From positions 62,001 through 126,000 of the forward strand of contig JAFEDI010000068.1 in assembly GCA_018241725.1 (NCBI GenBank): a stretch of DNA of 64,000 bases, given 5' to 3'. Below, piece after piece: positions 34,423-43,052 of this stretch. Position numbers and translations under genes: made by a program. Each line of letters opens with the position of its first letter. The stretch's first letter is position 1. Under the pieces are notes generated by a model. The model was not told the origin of the DNA, did not search any database, and saw only the letters and a list, made by a program, of their open reading frames with translations. This stretch comes from Pseudomonadota bacterium. Its GTDB lineage: Bacteria > Pseudomonadota > Gammaproteobacteria > Burkholderiales > Rhodocyclaceae.

Positions 34423-34818
34423 CGGGATGGCGGCCGGAGCCGAGCCGGCGGAGGCAGGCTGCGCGGCAGTACCGCCGGCCCCCGGGCTGCGCGCGTCGGG
34501 CAGCAGCTGGGCGAGGATCGCGTCGGCCACGCCGAAGGCGCGCTGCCCGGCGAGCACGTCGGCGAGCTTGCCATCGGCGATCTCCAGCATGTCCTGGTTG
34601 ATGTGGCTCTGGAACATGCTGTCCTCGTCGGCCATCTCCCGCGTCACGCTGCGCATCTGCTTGAGCATGTCGGCGATGAAGAAGGATTCGAACTTCTCGG
34701 CGGCGGCCACCACGCGGGCGCGCCCGGCGTCTTCGCCGCCGGCGCCGCGCGGCAGGTCGAGGGTCTGCTCGGCCGCCGTCGGGGCCACCGATGAAGACAG
34801 GGCTGGATTCAGTTTCAC
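34405..34818 (-). CDS. flgJ: FlgJ, rod-binding domain only
   Basis: 137 residues, less than half of enterobacterial FlgJ. It starts at GTG with TAGGAGAG ahead. The rod-binding block is intact: AAEKFESFFIADMLKQMRSVTREMADEDSMFQSHINQDMLEIADGKLADVLA. The C-terminal muramidase domain is missing and is replaced by a Pro/Ala-rich tail. A separate muramidase gene is found in the fliD operon, next to flgN. It helps rod assembly through the peptidoglycan layer. Confidence 0.9.
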   Translation of the reverse strand: MKLNPALSSSVAPTAAEQTLDLPRGAGGEDAGRARVVAAAEKFESFFIADMLKQMRSVTREMADEDSMFQSHINQDMLEIADGKLADVLAGQRAFGVADAILAQLLPDARSPGAGGTAAQPASAGSAPAAIPFKPRP

Positions 34819-34827
34819 GGGCCTCTC

Positions 34828-35934
34828 CTAGATGACGATCAGTTCGCCTTCGATGGCGCCGGCCTGGTCGAGGGCCTGCAGGATCGCCATCACGTCGTCG
34901 GGATTGGCGCCGATGCTGTTCACGGTGTCGATGATGGCCTGCAGGCTGACCCCGGACGGCCACTTGAACATGCGCCCGCCCCCCTGCTCCACCTTCACCT
35001 GGGACTGGGGCACCACCGTCGTCTGGCCGCGCCCGAAGGGCCCCGGCTGGCTGACCTGCGGCATCTCGGAGATGACGACCTTCAGCGAACCGTGGGAAAT
35101 GGCGGCGGCACGCACGCGCACGCCCTCCGAGATCACCACGGTGCCGGTGCGCGAGTTGAAGATGACCTTCGGTCGGTTCTCGCCGATCTCCACCGACAGC
35201 ATCTCCAGGTCGGCCACGAAGGCGACCCGGCGGGTCGGGTCGGGCGGTGCGATGACGTCCACGCTGGTCGCGTCGCGGGTGCTGGCAAGCTGCCCGTAGC
35301 GGCGGTTGATGGCCTCGACGATATTGGTCGCGGTGCGGAAATGGGGGCGCTTGAGGCTCAGGCGGATCGTCGGCTGGGTGTCGAAATCGCTCTCGATCTC
35401 CCGCTCGACGGTGGCGCCGTTGGGAATGCGCCCCGAGGTCGGGCTGTTGACCGTCACGCTGGAGCCGCTGGCGCCCTGCGCGGCGACGCCGCCGACCACC
35501 AGCTGGCCCTGGGCCAGCGCGTAGATCTCGCCATCCGCGGCGCGCAGCGGCGTCAGCAGCAGCATGCCGCCGCGCAGGCTCTTGGCGTCGCCCATCGACG
35601 ACACCGTGATGTCGAGCTGCTGGCCGCGCCGGTAGCCCGGCGGAAAGACCGCGCTGACCATCACCGTCGCCACGTTCTTCAGCCGCGAGGCGTTGCCTTC
35701 CGGCGGCTTGATGCCGAACTGCTTGAGCATGTTGCTCACCGACTGGCTGGAAAACTTGACCTGGGTGCTGTCGCCGCTGCCCTGCAGGCCGACGACCAGG
35801 CCGTAGCCGAGCAGCTGGTTCTCCCGCACGCCCTCGACGCTGACCAGCTGGCCGAGGGCCTGGGCGGCGTGGGCCGCGGGGACGGGAAGGAGCAGCGCGG
35901 CGGCAAGGCCGAGCAGGCGCAGACAGGCTTTCAT
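34828..35934 (-). CDS. flgI: Flagellar P-ring protein FlgI
   Basis: 368 residues with a signal peptide (MKACLRLLGLAAALLLPVPAAHA). The sequence is highly typical: VEGVRENQLLGYGLVVGLQGSGDST, SNMLKQFGI, KNVATVMVSA, GGMLLLTPLRAADGEIYALAQGQL, ARVVFNSRTGTVVI-like VIFNSRTGTVVISEGV, and the end AIIDTVNSIGANPDDVMAILQALDQAGAIEGELIVI. It forms the periplasmic ring around the rod. The gene is 9 bases upstream of flgJ and 10 after flgH. Confidence 0.96.
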   Translation of the reverse strand: MKACLRLLGLAAALLLPVPAAHAAQALGQLVSVEGVRENQLLGYGLVVGLQGSGDSTQVKFSSQSVSNMLKQFGIKPPEGNASRLKNVATVMVSAVFPPGYRRGQQLDITVSSMGDAKSLRGGMLLLTPLRAADGEIYALAQGQLVVGGVAAQGASGSSVTVNSPTSGRIPNGATVEREIESDFDTQPTIRLSLKRPHFRTATNIVEAINRRYGQLASTRDATSVDVIAPPDPTRRVAFVADLEMLSVEIGENRPKVIFNSRTGTVVISEGVRVRAAAISHGSLKVVISEMPQVSQPGPFGRGQTTVVPQSQVKVEQGGGRMFKWPSGVSLQAIIDTVNSIGANPDDVMAILQALDQAGAIEGELIVI

Positions 35935-35944
35935 GGGCGAACTC

Positions 35945-36634
35945 TCAGAAAGGACTCCAGGGGCTGTTGAAGAAGCGGCTCAACCAGCCCGGCTCGTTGG
36001 CGTCGGCCAGCGTGCCGCGCCCGGAATAGGCGATCCGTGCATTGGCGATGCGCAGGGACGAGACCCGGTTCTCGGTGTCGATGTCGGACGCGCGCACGTA
36101 GCCGGCCAGGCGCAGCAACTCCTCGCCCTGGTTCAGGTACAGGCTCTTCTCGCCACTGACGCGCAACAGGCCGTTGGGCAGCACTTCCTGCACGATGACG
36201 GTGATCGCCCCCTGCAGGGTGTTCTGCTGACGGCTCGACGCGTTGCCAGCGAAATTGCGGTTGGCATCGAAGCCGAGGCCGGTGCTCTTCACCGCCTTGC
36301 CGAACAACGTGACCGGCGCCAGCGTCGCCCCGCTCTTCTTGTCGATGGCCGTATCCGCCGACTTGCTGGCCTGGGTGGTCTCTTCCAGCTGCACGGTCAG
36401 CACATCACCAGGACGGAAGGCACGGCTGTCGGCGGTGCTGGCCCACGGCTGTTCGCCGGAGAAGACGCCGCCGGCCCTTGCCTTGCGCGGCGCCGGCACG
36501 GGGATGTTCGGACGGCTGCCGTCGTCGAGGGGCGGGATCTGGGCCGGCTGGATGGCCGCGCACGCGGCCAGCAGGCCTGCCGCGCAGGCGACGAGCCCGT
36601 TCCGGAGACGTGGCAGGGCGTGGGCGGCGGACAT
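35945..36634 (-). CDS. flgH: Flagellar L-ring lipoprotein FlgH
   Basis: 229 residues. The lipobox LLAAC at about residues 22-26 marks a lipoprotein for the outer membrane. Conserved blocks include FRPGDVLTVQLEETTQASKSADT, TVIVQEVLPNGLLRVSGEKSLYLNQGEELLRLAGYVRASDID and ARIAYSGRGTLADANEPGWLSRFFNSPWSPF. It forms the outer-membrane bushing of the basal body. It starts 1 base after the flgG stop. Confidence 0.95.
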   Translation of the reverse strand: MSAAHALPRLRNGLVACAAGLLAACAAIQPAQIPPLDDGSRPNIPVPAPRKARAGGVFSGEQPWASTADSRAFRPGDVLTVQLEETTQASKSADTAIDKKSGATLAPVTLFGKAVKSTGLGFDANRNFAGNASSRQQNTLQGAITVIVQEVLPNGLLRVSGEKSLYLNQGEELLRLAGYVRASDIDTENRVSSLRIANARIAYSGRGTLADANEPGWLSRFFNSPWSPF

Positions 36635-36635
36635 C

Positions 36636-37427
36636 TCAGCGGGTCGCCTGGGCGAGGTTCTGCATCATGTTGTCGGCGGCGGACAGCACCTTGGTGTTCA
36701 TCTCGTAGGTCCGCTGGGCGGCGATCATGTCCACCATCTCCTCGACGACCTGCACGTTGGAGCCTTCCAGCGATCCCTGCTTGAGCTTGCCGAGGCCTTC
36801 CTCGCCGGGGTTGGCCTCGGTCGGCGCGCCGCTGGCGGTGGTCTCCTGGTAGAGGTTCTCGCCGAGGGCCAGCAGGCCGGCCGGGTTGACGAAGTTGGAC
36901 AGGGTGATCTGCCCGACCTCCTTGGCCGTGGCGGAGCCGGACTGGGTGATCGACACGGCGCCGGTGTCGCTGATGGTCACCGAGGTGGCGTCGGCGGGGA
37001 TGGTGATCTCCGGCTGCAGCGGGCGGCCCTGGGTGTTCACCAGCTGGCCTTCGGCACTGACCTGCAGCTGGCCGGCGCGGGTGTAGCCGATCTCGCCGCT
37101 GGGCTGCAGCACGCGCAAGAAGCCCTTGCCGAGGATGGCCACGTCCAGCGGCTGGCTGGTGGTCTGCAGGCTACCGGTGGTGAACACCTTCTGGGTGCCG
37201 ACCAGGCGCGTGCCGTTGCCCAGCTGCACGCCCACCGGCGAACTCGCGCCGGTGTTGTTGCCCTGGGTGCCGGGCTGGCGGTCCACCTGGTAGAACATGT
37301 CCTCCATGACCACCCGGTCGCGCTTGAAGCCGACGGTGTTCACGTTGGCGATGTTGTTGGCGATGGCCTGGAGCTTGGCATCCTGGGCCTGCACGCCGGT
37401 CTTGCTGATCCACATGGCGGGATTCAT
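36636..37427 (-). CDS. flgG: Distal rod protein FlgG
   Basis: 263 residues. N-terminal MNPAMWISKTGVQAQDAKLQAIANNIANVNTVGFKRDRVVMEDMFYQ, central GNGTRLVGTQKVFTTGSLQTTSQPLDVAILGKGFLRVLQPSGEIGYTRAG and C-terminal QGSLEGSNVQVVEEMVDMIAAQRTYEMNTKVLSAADNMM are the FlgG hallmarks. It builds the distal rod through the P and L rings. Confidence 0.95.
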   Translation of the reverse strand: MNPAMWISKTGVQAQDAKLQAIANNIANVNTVGFKRDRVVMEDMFYQVDRQPGTQGNNTGASSPVGVQLGNGTRLVGTQKVFTTGSLQTTSQPLDVAILGKGFLRVLQPSGEIGYTRAGQLQVSAEGQLVNTQGRPLQPEITIPADATSVTISDTGAVSITQSGSATAKEVGQITLSNFVNPAGLLALGENLYQETTASGAPTEANPGEEGLGKLKQGSLEGSNVQVVEEMVDMIAAQRTYEMNTKVLSAADNMMQNLAQATR

Positions 37428-37439
37428 GGTCTTTTTCCT

Positions 37440-38165
37440 TTATTCGGAGATCAGGTGATTGCCGCTGGCGGCCATCGAGTCGGCCGACTTGAGCAGGCGC
37501 ATCTGGATTTCGAATTCCCGGTTGAGGCTCATGGTCGCGACCATTTCCTCCACCGCCGAGACGTTGCTGCTTTCCAGGTGCTTGCTGCTGACCGTCACCG
37601 TTTCATCGGTTGGCAGGGCCGCACCGTTGCGGGCGACGATCAGGCCGGCTTCGTTCTTGGTGAGCTGGGCCGCATCGGCGCGCACCAGCTTCAGGCGATC
37701 CACCGGCTGCATGTCGCGCTGGCCGGGAGACAGCACGGAGATCGTGCCGTCGTTGGCGATCTCCACCTGGCTGTGCGGCGGCAGCACGATGGGGCCGTCG
37801 TCGCCGAGCACCGGGTGGCCGTTGGCGGTCAGGGCCCCGTCGCCGTCGACGGCCAGGTTGCCGGCCCGGGTGTAGGCCTCGCCGCCCTGCCAGCGCACCG
37901 CCAGCATGCCCTCGCCGCTGATCGCCACATCCAGGTCGCGGCCGGTCTCGCGCACACCGCCGCCGCGCATGTTGAGGCTGTTGGCCTGCAACTGGCTGAA
38001 GTGGCGGCTGTCGTAGCCGTAGCCCGGCACCGCCTGGCTGGTGGCCAGCTCCATATCGGCCCGGAAGCCGCTGGTGTCGGCGTTGGCCAGGTTGTTGGCG
38101 CGCACCTGCTGGGCGTGCAGCGCGCGCTCGGCGCCGCTCATGATGGTGTAGATCAGCGCGTCCAT
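37440..38165 (-). CDS. flgF: Proximal rod protein FlgF
   Basis: 241 residues. It starts MDALIYTIMSGAERALHAQQVRANNLANADTSGFRADM and has GEGMLAVRWQGGEAYTRAGNLAVDGDGALTANGHPVLGDDGPIVLP and the C-terminal SNVSAVEEMVATMSLNREFEIQMRLLKSADSMA. It forms part of the proximal rod together with FlgB and FlgC. The gene is 3 bases after flgE. Confidence 0.95.
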   Translation of the reverse strand: MDALIYTIMSGAERALHAQQVRANNLANADTSGFRADMELATSQAVPGYGYDSRHFSQLQANSLNMRGGGVRETGRDLDVAISGEGMLAVRWQGGEAYTRAGNLAVDGDGALTANGHPVLGDDGPIVLPPHSQVEIANDGTISVLSPGQRDMQPVDRLKLVRADAAQLTKNEAGLIVARNGAALPTDETVTVSSKHLESSNVSAVEEMVATMSLNREFEIQMRLLKSADSMAASGNHLISE

Positions 38166-38168
38166 GGC

Positions 38169-39359
38169 TTAGATGGCCTGCATCAGGTTCTGCATCATCT
38201 GGCTCTGCGCCGAGATCACCTTGGTGTTGGCCTGGTAGTTGCGTTGGGCCGTCATCAGGCTGACCAGCTCGCCGGTGAGTTCGACGTTGGACTGCTCCAG
38301 CGCACCGGCACTCAGCTTGCCGGCCAGGCCGCTGCCCGGTGTGAAGAACAGCGGCGTGCCGGACTCGCTGGACATGATCCAGCTGGTACCGCCGGCCGGC
38401 GTCAGCGAGCCTTCATCGGGAAAGGTCGCCAGCGCGATGGTGCCGGCGCGCTGCTTCTGGCCGTTGCTGTACTGGACCATGACACCACCGTCCTCGGCGA
38501 TCTGGACGCTGCTCAGGGAACCGGACGCGTAGCCGTTGGCGGCGTTGGCGCTGGTGGTGGCCTCGCCGGCAAACTGGGTGGAGCCGGCGTAGTCGATGTT
38601 CACCGTCAGTGCGTCAGCGCCGGCGGGCGTACCGAGGGCCAATGCGACCGGCGCAGCCGGCGTGGAGAGCTGGCCATTGACATCAAAATGCAGCGTGGTC
38701 GTCGTGGCCGGCAGCACCGCCCCGTCGAAGCTGTAATGAACAGTCACTTCACTGGTAGCCGACTTGACGAAATACTGGGTCACGCTGTGCTGGGTACCGA
38801 GGGAGTCGTACACCATGGAAACCATCGAGCCGTTGAAGGTCTGCGGATCGGCTGCGTCGAAGGGCGTCACCGTCGGCGCGCTCCAGTCGGCCGACATGTT
38901 GGCGACGTACTGCAGTTTGTCGGTGGCATTGGCTGCCATCTGGCTGGCCGGCACCTTCAGATCGCCCATCGCGCCGAGGCTGGTACTCCCCGGCAGTGCC
39001 GCATAACCCTGCACGTGGCGCCCGGAACCATCGACCACGTATCCGTCCTTATTGACCGAAAAAATCCCCACGCGGCTGTAGAGGGACTGGCTGGACATAT
39101 CCTTGCTGACGAAGAAGCCACGCCCGAGGATCGCCGCGTCCATGCCGCGTCCGGTGCTCTGCACACCGCCACCGACAGCGATGCTCTGGGTCTGGGACGA
39201 AACGGTTGCCCCCGTGGCTTGGGAGCCGGCGTACTCCGACGCGAAATCGGCACGGCTCGACTTGAAGCCGTAAGTACCCGAGTTTGCAATGTTGTTACTG
39301 ATGGTATCCAGCTGGGTGTTGACTGCGTTGATGCCGGACAGGGCGATTTCGAAGCTCAT
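38169..39359 (-). CDS. flgE: Flagellar hook protein FlgE
   Basis: 396 residues from MSFEIALSGINAVNTQLDTISNNIANSGTYGFKSSRADFASEYAGS; an upstream in-frame ATG was rejected because the flagellar axial motif begins here. The end GALEQSNVELTGELVSLMTAQRNYQANTKVISAQSQMMQNLMQ is the conserved axial helix. It polymerises to the hook, its length controlled by FliK and its growth capped by FlgD. Confidence 0.95.
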   Translation of the reverse strand: MSFEIALSGINAVNTQLDTISNNIANSGTYGFKSSRADFASEYAGSQATGATVSSQTQSIAVGGGVQSTGRGMDAAILGRGFFVSKDMSSQSLYSRVGIFSVNKDGYVVDGSGRHVQGYAALPGSTSLGAMGDLKVPASQMAANATDKLQYVANMSADWSAPTVTPFDAADPQTFNGSMVSMVYDSLGTQHSVTQYFVKSATSEVTVHYSFDGAVLPATTTTLHFDVNGQLSTPAAPVALALGTPAGADALTVNIDYAGSTQFAGEATTSANAANGYASGSLSSVQIAEDGGVMVQYSNGQKQRAGTIALATFPDEGSLTPAGGTSWIMSSESGTPLFFTPGSGLAGKLSAGALEQSNVELTGELVSLMTAQRNYQANTKVISAQSQMMQNLMQAI

Positions 39360-39405
39360 GATGGATTCCTTATGACGGGCTATTCGTTGGGCACGGTCGG
39401 AAAAC

Positions 39406-40065
39406 TCAACCTGCGGGACTGTTGAAACCGGTGATCGCCGACGACGCGACCTCGCCGACATTGGTGACCTTCAGGACCACCCCCGAACTGCCGGAGACAC
39501 GGACGCTCTCCAGCTTGCCGGTGATGTCCACCGCCGGCGTCTCGCTGCCGTCGGTCTTGACCGCAATGCTGTAACGGCCGGGCGCAAGGCCCAGGCTGGC
39601 CGGATCGAGGCTGAAGGTGTTCACGCCCACGCCGCGGCTGCCGAGAGCCACGCTATGGGCCTGGCCCAGCGCGTCGGTCAGCACGAGACTCGTCGCAGCG
39701 CTGCCGCTGGCCAGTTCGAAGCGGCCGTTGAGGGCCTGGCTGCCGAGTTCCACGCTGTCGCTGCGCACCGCCACGTCGCTGCCGATGCGCGCGCCGAGCA
39801 GCAGGGTCTGCAGGCCGTCCATCTGCGTCGCGGCGCTCTTGCCCTGGCTGACCAGGGACTGCAGCGCCGAGGTCTGGCTGAGCTGGCTCAGCTGGGTCAC
39901 GAACTGGGAAGGGTCCTGGGGATTGAGCGGATCCTGATTCTTGATCTGGGCCACCAGCAGCGTCATGAACATGTCGTCGCTGACGCCGAGCCCGTTGCTC
40001 TTGACGGCCGCGCTGTCGCTGGCGGTGCTGGTCGCGCTGGTGGAGGAATTGAAGACGGCACTCAT
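39406..40065 (-). CDS. flgD: Hook capping protein FlgD
   Basis: 219 residues. The N-terminal export and cap region DDMFMTLLVAQIKNQDPLNPQDPSQFVTQLSQLSQTSALQSL is typical, followed by a C-terminal Tudor/Fn3-like beta region. It caps the growing hook and is removed before FlgK is added. The gene is 1 base after flgC. Confidence 0.94.
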   Translation of the reverse strand: MSAVFNSSTSATSTASDSAAVKSNGLGVSDDMFMTLLVAQIKNQDPLNPQDPSQFVTQLSQLSQTSALQSLVSQGKSAATQMDGLQTLLLGARIGSDVAVRSDSVELGSQALNGRFELASGSAATSLVLTDALGQAHSVALGSRGVGVNTFSLDPASLGLAPGRYSIAVKTDGSETPAVDITGKLESVRVSGSSGVVLKVTNVGEVASSAITGFNSPAG

Positions 40066-40066
40066 C

Positions 40067-40486
40067 TCAGCTCTCCCCCATGCGCAGCAGGGCCTGCTGC
40101 ATGCCCTTCACGCGGCCGAGCACTTCCACATTGGTCTCGAAGGCGCGGGAGGCCTCCATCATGTCGGTCATCTCGGCCACCGAGTTGACGTTGGGATAGA
40201 ACACCATGCCGTCCTCGTTGGCCTGGGGATTGCCGGGCTCGTACACCTTGCGCACCGGCTCGCTGCTCTGCACCACGTCGAGCACGCGCACGCCGGCCGC
40301 TGCCGGCTGGCCGTCGGCGCTGCCTTGGTAATAGGTCGCGAAAACCGGCTTGCGGGCGTGGTAGGTCTTGTCCTCGCTGGGCGCGGCGGTCTGGGCGTTG
40401 GCCAGGTTGCTGGCCACCGTGTTGAGACGCAGGCTCTGGGCGGTCATGGCCGCTCCGGCGATCTGCGCGATGCTTCTGAACGACAT
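40067..40486 (-). CDS. flgC: Proximal rod protein FlgC
   Basis: 139 residues. MSFRSIAQIAGAAMTAQSLRLNTVASNLANAQTAAPSEDKTYHARKPVF and PNVNSVAEMTDMMEASRAFETNVEVLGRVKGMQQALLRMG match FlgC. It forms the proximal rod with FlgB. The gene is 3 bases after flgB. Confidence 0.95.
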   Translation of the reverse strand: MSFRSIAQIAGAAMTAQSLRLNTVASNLANAQTAAPSEDKTYHARKPVFATYYQGSADGQPAAAGVRVLDVVQSSEPVRKVYEPGNPQANEDGMVFYPNVNSVAEMTDMMEASRAFETNVEVLGRVKGMQQALLRMGES

Positions 40487-40489
40487 GGC

Positions 40490-40849
40490 TTATTGCCCCT
40501 CGATGACTCGGGCCAGGCCCTTGAGTTTCATGTTGATAAAGCTCAGGCTGGTCTGGAAATCCGACGCGTTCTGGGAGAACGCCGCCTGCTCGACGCCCAG
40601 CTCGACGGTGTTGCCGTCGGCGCTGGCCTGGTTGGGCACCCGGTAGCGCAGCTCGGCCGCGTCGCCGTCCGGCACGCCGCCCTGCCCCGCGACGGCCTCG
40701 CGGAGGCTGGCCGCGAAGTCCACGTCGCGCGCCTGGTAGCCCGGCGTGTTTTCATTGGCGATGTTGGATGCCAGAATCTTCGTCCGCTCGGCACGCAGCT
40801 TCAGCGTGTCGGCGTGGACTCCGAGAGCCTTGTCGAAATCGATACTCAT
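40490..40849 (-). CDS. flgB: Proximal rod protein FlgB
   Basis: 119 residues from MSIDFDKALGVHADTLKLRAERTKILASNIANENTPGYQARDVDF, ending SFINMKLKGLARVIEGQ. It is the first gene of the flg rod-hook operon. Its ATG overlaps the ATG of the divergent flgA by two bases, so its promoter must lie inside the flgA coding region. A G-rich stretch (GGGGGG) 7 bases upstream serves as ribosome site. No FliA-type or sigma-54 promoter was recognised in front of it. Confidence 0.93.
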   Translation of the reverse strand: MSIDFDKALGVHADTLKLRAERTKILASNIANENTPGYQARDVDFAASLREAVAGQGGVPDGDAAELRYRVPNQASADGNTVELGVEQAAFSQNASDFQTSLSFINMKLKGLARVIEGQ

Positions 40850-41570
40850 GCGTTTTCCCCCCACAACTAGATCCGTGATCAATTCCTTGCTGGCCGCCGC
40901 GCTGGCCACCGGCATGGCCGCAGCCCGGGCCGACACCACCGGCGACGTGGCGCGGGCAGCGCGCCAGTTCCTCAGCACCGAAGCGGCGCGCCTGGGGCTC
41001 GTCGAGCCGCAGTTCGCCGTCGAGGTGGTCGGCAGCCCGCCAAAGGCCCAGCCCTGCGCCAAAGCCGTCAGCGTCGAACCCGCCGACACCCAGTTCCCGT
41101 CGCGCATGCGCTTCGTCGCGAGCTGCGCGGCGGCGGGCTGGAGCGAGACATACACGGTGCGCGCCGAGGTCAGCGCCCAGGTCGTGGTGGCCGCCAGCCA
41201 GCTCAACAGCGGCCAGCCCATCGTCGCCGACGACCTGCGGCTGGAACGGCGCACATTGGTGAACCCGCAGGACGCGCTTTCCGACCCGGCCGCGCTCGTC
41301 GGCATGGCCAGCCGACGAGCGCTGCGGCCGGGGCAGCTGGTGGACCGCCGCGCGCTGGTCGCCGCGGTGCTGGTGCGCCGCGGCGCGAGCGTGACCATCG
41401 TGGCGCGCAACCAGGGCATCCTGGTCAGCTCGACCGGCGAAGCCACCGAGGCCGGGCGGCGCGACGACGTGATCGGCGTGCGCAACAGCGCCACCGGCCG
41501 GGTGATCCGGGCGCGGGTGACGGGCGCGAACGAAGTGGAACCGGTCGGCATCGTTCAGTCCCCCGACTGA
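40848..41570 (+). CDS. flgA: P-ring assembly chaperone FlgA
   Basis: 240 residues from ATG 40848, with a signal peptide (SVINSLLAAALATGMAAARAD). A GTG at 40875 would also keep the signal; neither has a ribosome site. The C-terminal SAF-type domain is clear: LNSGQPIVADDLRLERRTLV, LVGMASRRALRPGQLVDRRAL, RRGASVTIVARNQGILVSSTGEA and RVIRARVTGANEVEPVGI. It is a periplasmic chaperone for FlgI. It is transcribed alone and divergently from flgB, and its 3' end overlaps the end of the convergent muramidase gene by 16 bases. Confidence 0.9.
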   Translation: MRFPPTTRSVINSLLAAALATGMAAARADTTGDVARAARQFLSTEAARLGLVEPQFAVEVVGSPPKAQPCAKAVSVEPADTQFPSRMRFVASCAAAGWSETYTVRAEVSAQVVVAASQLNSGQPIVADDLRLERRTLVNPQDALSDPAALVGMASRRALRPGQLVDRRALVAAVLVRRGASVTIVARNQGILVSSTGEATEAGRRDDVIGVRNSATGRVIRARVTGANEVEPVGIVQSPD

Positions 41571-42301
41571 AGCCGCGCAGCGATGCGCGCCAGCTTGGCC
41601 CCGTATTGGGGATCGGTGGCGTAGCCACCCTGGGTCAGGCCACGGGCGTAGGCGGCGACGTCGTTGCCGGTGTTGAGCGCCCCCTTGTATCTGGGGTTGT
41701 CGAGCAGCAGGCGGCCGAAATCCCGGAAGGCCTCGCCCGGATTGGTGTAGCTGCGGAAGCGCTCGGTCCGGCTCAGCTTGGCGCCGCCTTCGTATTCGGT
41801 GGTGGCGATGCTCGCGCTGCCGCCCTGCCAGGCCCCGCCGGCCTTGATGCCGAACAGGTTGTGGGTGTCGCGGCCGTCGGACTGGCGGATCGGCCGCTGG
41901 CCCCAGCCCGACTCCAGTGCGGCCTGGGCAGCGAGAATGTCCGGCGACACGCCGAGGCGGCGCCCGGTCTCGGCGGCCAGCGGCGCGATGGCATCGAGGA
42001 AGGCGCGGCTATCCGCCGGCAGCCCGTCCTGCTGGATGCCGGCGCTGGCCGGTTCGGGCTCAGCAGCCGGCGCCATGCCCTGGCGGGCCAGATAGGCACG
42101 CGCCGCCGCATCCAGGCCCATGACGGCGTCGCTGTCGCCGCCGCCGTTCTCGATGAAGTCCGTCACTTCCTGCTTCACGTCGCGCATCAGCGCGGCGAAG
42201 TCGCCCTTGCCGGCGCCGCCGGTGGGCAGCGCGATGTCGTCGGCAATGGCATCGAAGGCTGCGCCACTGCGGAAGGCGGCGTCAGGCCGGAGCATAGACA
42301 T
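41555..42301 (-). CDS. Stand-alone FlgJ-type peptidoglycan hydrolase (glucosaminidase, GH73)
   Basis: 248 residues. A disordered N-terminus of about 100 residues precedes a GH73 domain: ILAAQAALESGWGQRPI (catalytic Glu in ALESGWG), HNLFGIKAGGAWQG, TTEYEGGAKLSRTERFRSYTNPGEAFRDFGRLLLDNPRY and GGYATDPQYGAKLARIA. This is the domain missing from the short flgJ. There is no signal peptide, so it is probably exported by the flagellar secretion system like full-length FlgJ. The N-terminal VKQEVTDFIENGGG region may target it. It is the last gene after flgN, overlapping it by 20 bases. Confidence 0.88.
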   Translation of the reverse strand: MSMLRPDAAFRSGAAFDAIADDIALPTGGAGKGDFAALMRDVKQEVTDFIENGGGDSDAVMGLDAAARAYLARQGMAPAAEPEPASAGIQQDGLPADSRAFLDAIAPLAAETGRRLGVSPDILAAQAALESGWGQRPIRQSDGRDTHNLFGIKAGGAWQGGSASIATTEYEGGAKLSRTERFRSYTNPGEAFRDFGRLLLDNPRYKGALNTGNDVAAYARGLTQGGYATDPQYGAKLARIAARLQSGD

Positions 42302-42740
42302 CGTCTCCGTCCTTGAGTACGCGCTGCATGATCTCGTGCTGATCCATCAGCAGCTGGCCGTTGCGCACATTGAGGGCCTTGCACTCGCGCACCAGCGCAC
42401 CCAGCCTGCTCCAGCCGGCCTGGGCCGCGCTGCGCTGACTCTCGGGCAAGCGGGCCAGCAGTGCCGTGACGGCCTCGGCGGGCGGCATCCCCTTCAGCGC
42501 GGCGGCAAACACCCGCAACAAGCCGTTGCGCTCCTGGCGCCGCACGTCGAGGGTGTCGCACAGCGCGAGGATCTCGTCGGCGAGCCCCGCCAGCCGGCCG
42601 CTGTCGTGGCGCAGGGCCGCGTCGAACTGCGCGTCGAGCCGTTCCTGCAGCCGCTCGTAGTCAGCCACGTCCGCGTGCACGCCGGTGGCGAGGCGGAGCA
42701 GCGCCTGGGCAGGCGTGGGGGGCTGCATCGGCTGGGTCAT
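42282..42740 (-). CDS. flgN: Flagellar export chaperone FlgN
   Basis: 152 residues, all helical, with FlgN features: DYERLQERLDAQFDAALRHDSGRLAGLADEILALCDTLDVRRQERNGLL and the C-terminal NVRNGQLLMDQHEIMQRVL. It holds FlgK and FlgL for export. The gene overlaps the flgM stop by 4 bases (ATGA). Confidence 0.87.
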   Translation of the reverse strand: MTQPMQPPTPAQALLRLATGVHADVADYERLQERLDAQFDAALRHDSGRLAGLADEILALCDTLDVRRQERNGLLRVFAAALKGMPPAEAVTALLARLPESQRSAAQAGWSRLGALVRECKALNVRNGQLLMDQHEIMQRVLKDGDDVYAPA

Positions 42741-43021
42741 GAGCGGCTGCCGTGGTAGCGGTCGATCAGGCCGGCCAGCTTGCTGGCGTCGAAGGGCAGC
42801 TTGCCCTTGGCCAGGGCGTCGCGCAGGGCGTCCACCTTAGCCCGGTCGATCTCGGGCATGGCCTGCAGGGCTTCCTTGGCCTGCAGCAGCGCCGCTGACT
42901 GCAAGGGCGCCTGTTCGGCGGCGCTGGCGGCAGGAGCGACGGCGGGCACGTTGGCGACCGGCGCGACCTCGGAGGTCGCAGCGGCGGAAGTCATCGGGAT
43001 GGAAGGGCCGGAAATCTTCAT
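42737..43021 (-). CDS. flgM: Anti-sigma-28 factor FlgM
   Basis: 94 residues from MKISGPSIPM. The short disordered N-terminus and C-terminal helices MPEIDRAKVDALRDALAKGKLPFDASKLAGLIDRYHG fit FlgM. It binds FliA until the hook is finished and then leaves through the export channel. It is encoded downstream of fliA and motAB in the same operon, so sigma and anti-sigma share transcription. Confidence 0.88.
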   Translation of the reverse strand: MKISGPSIPMTSAAATSEVAPVANVPAVAPAASAAEQAPLQSAALLQAKEALQAMPEIDRAKVDALRDALAKGKLPFDASKLAGLIDRYHGSRS

Positions 43022-43052
43022 TCGGGACTCTCTGGGTTTGGTTCGCATGGGC

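Noticed and set aside
36243-39425. 1060-codon plus-strand frame opposite flgE, flgF, flgG and flgH
   Set aside because: Shadow of the flg genes; low-complexity translation with no recognisable domain.
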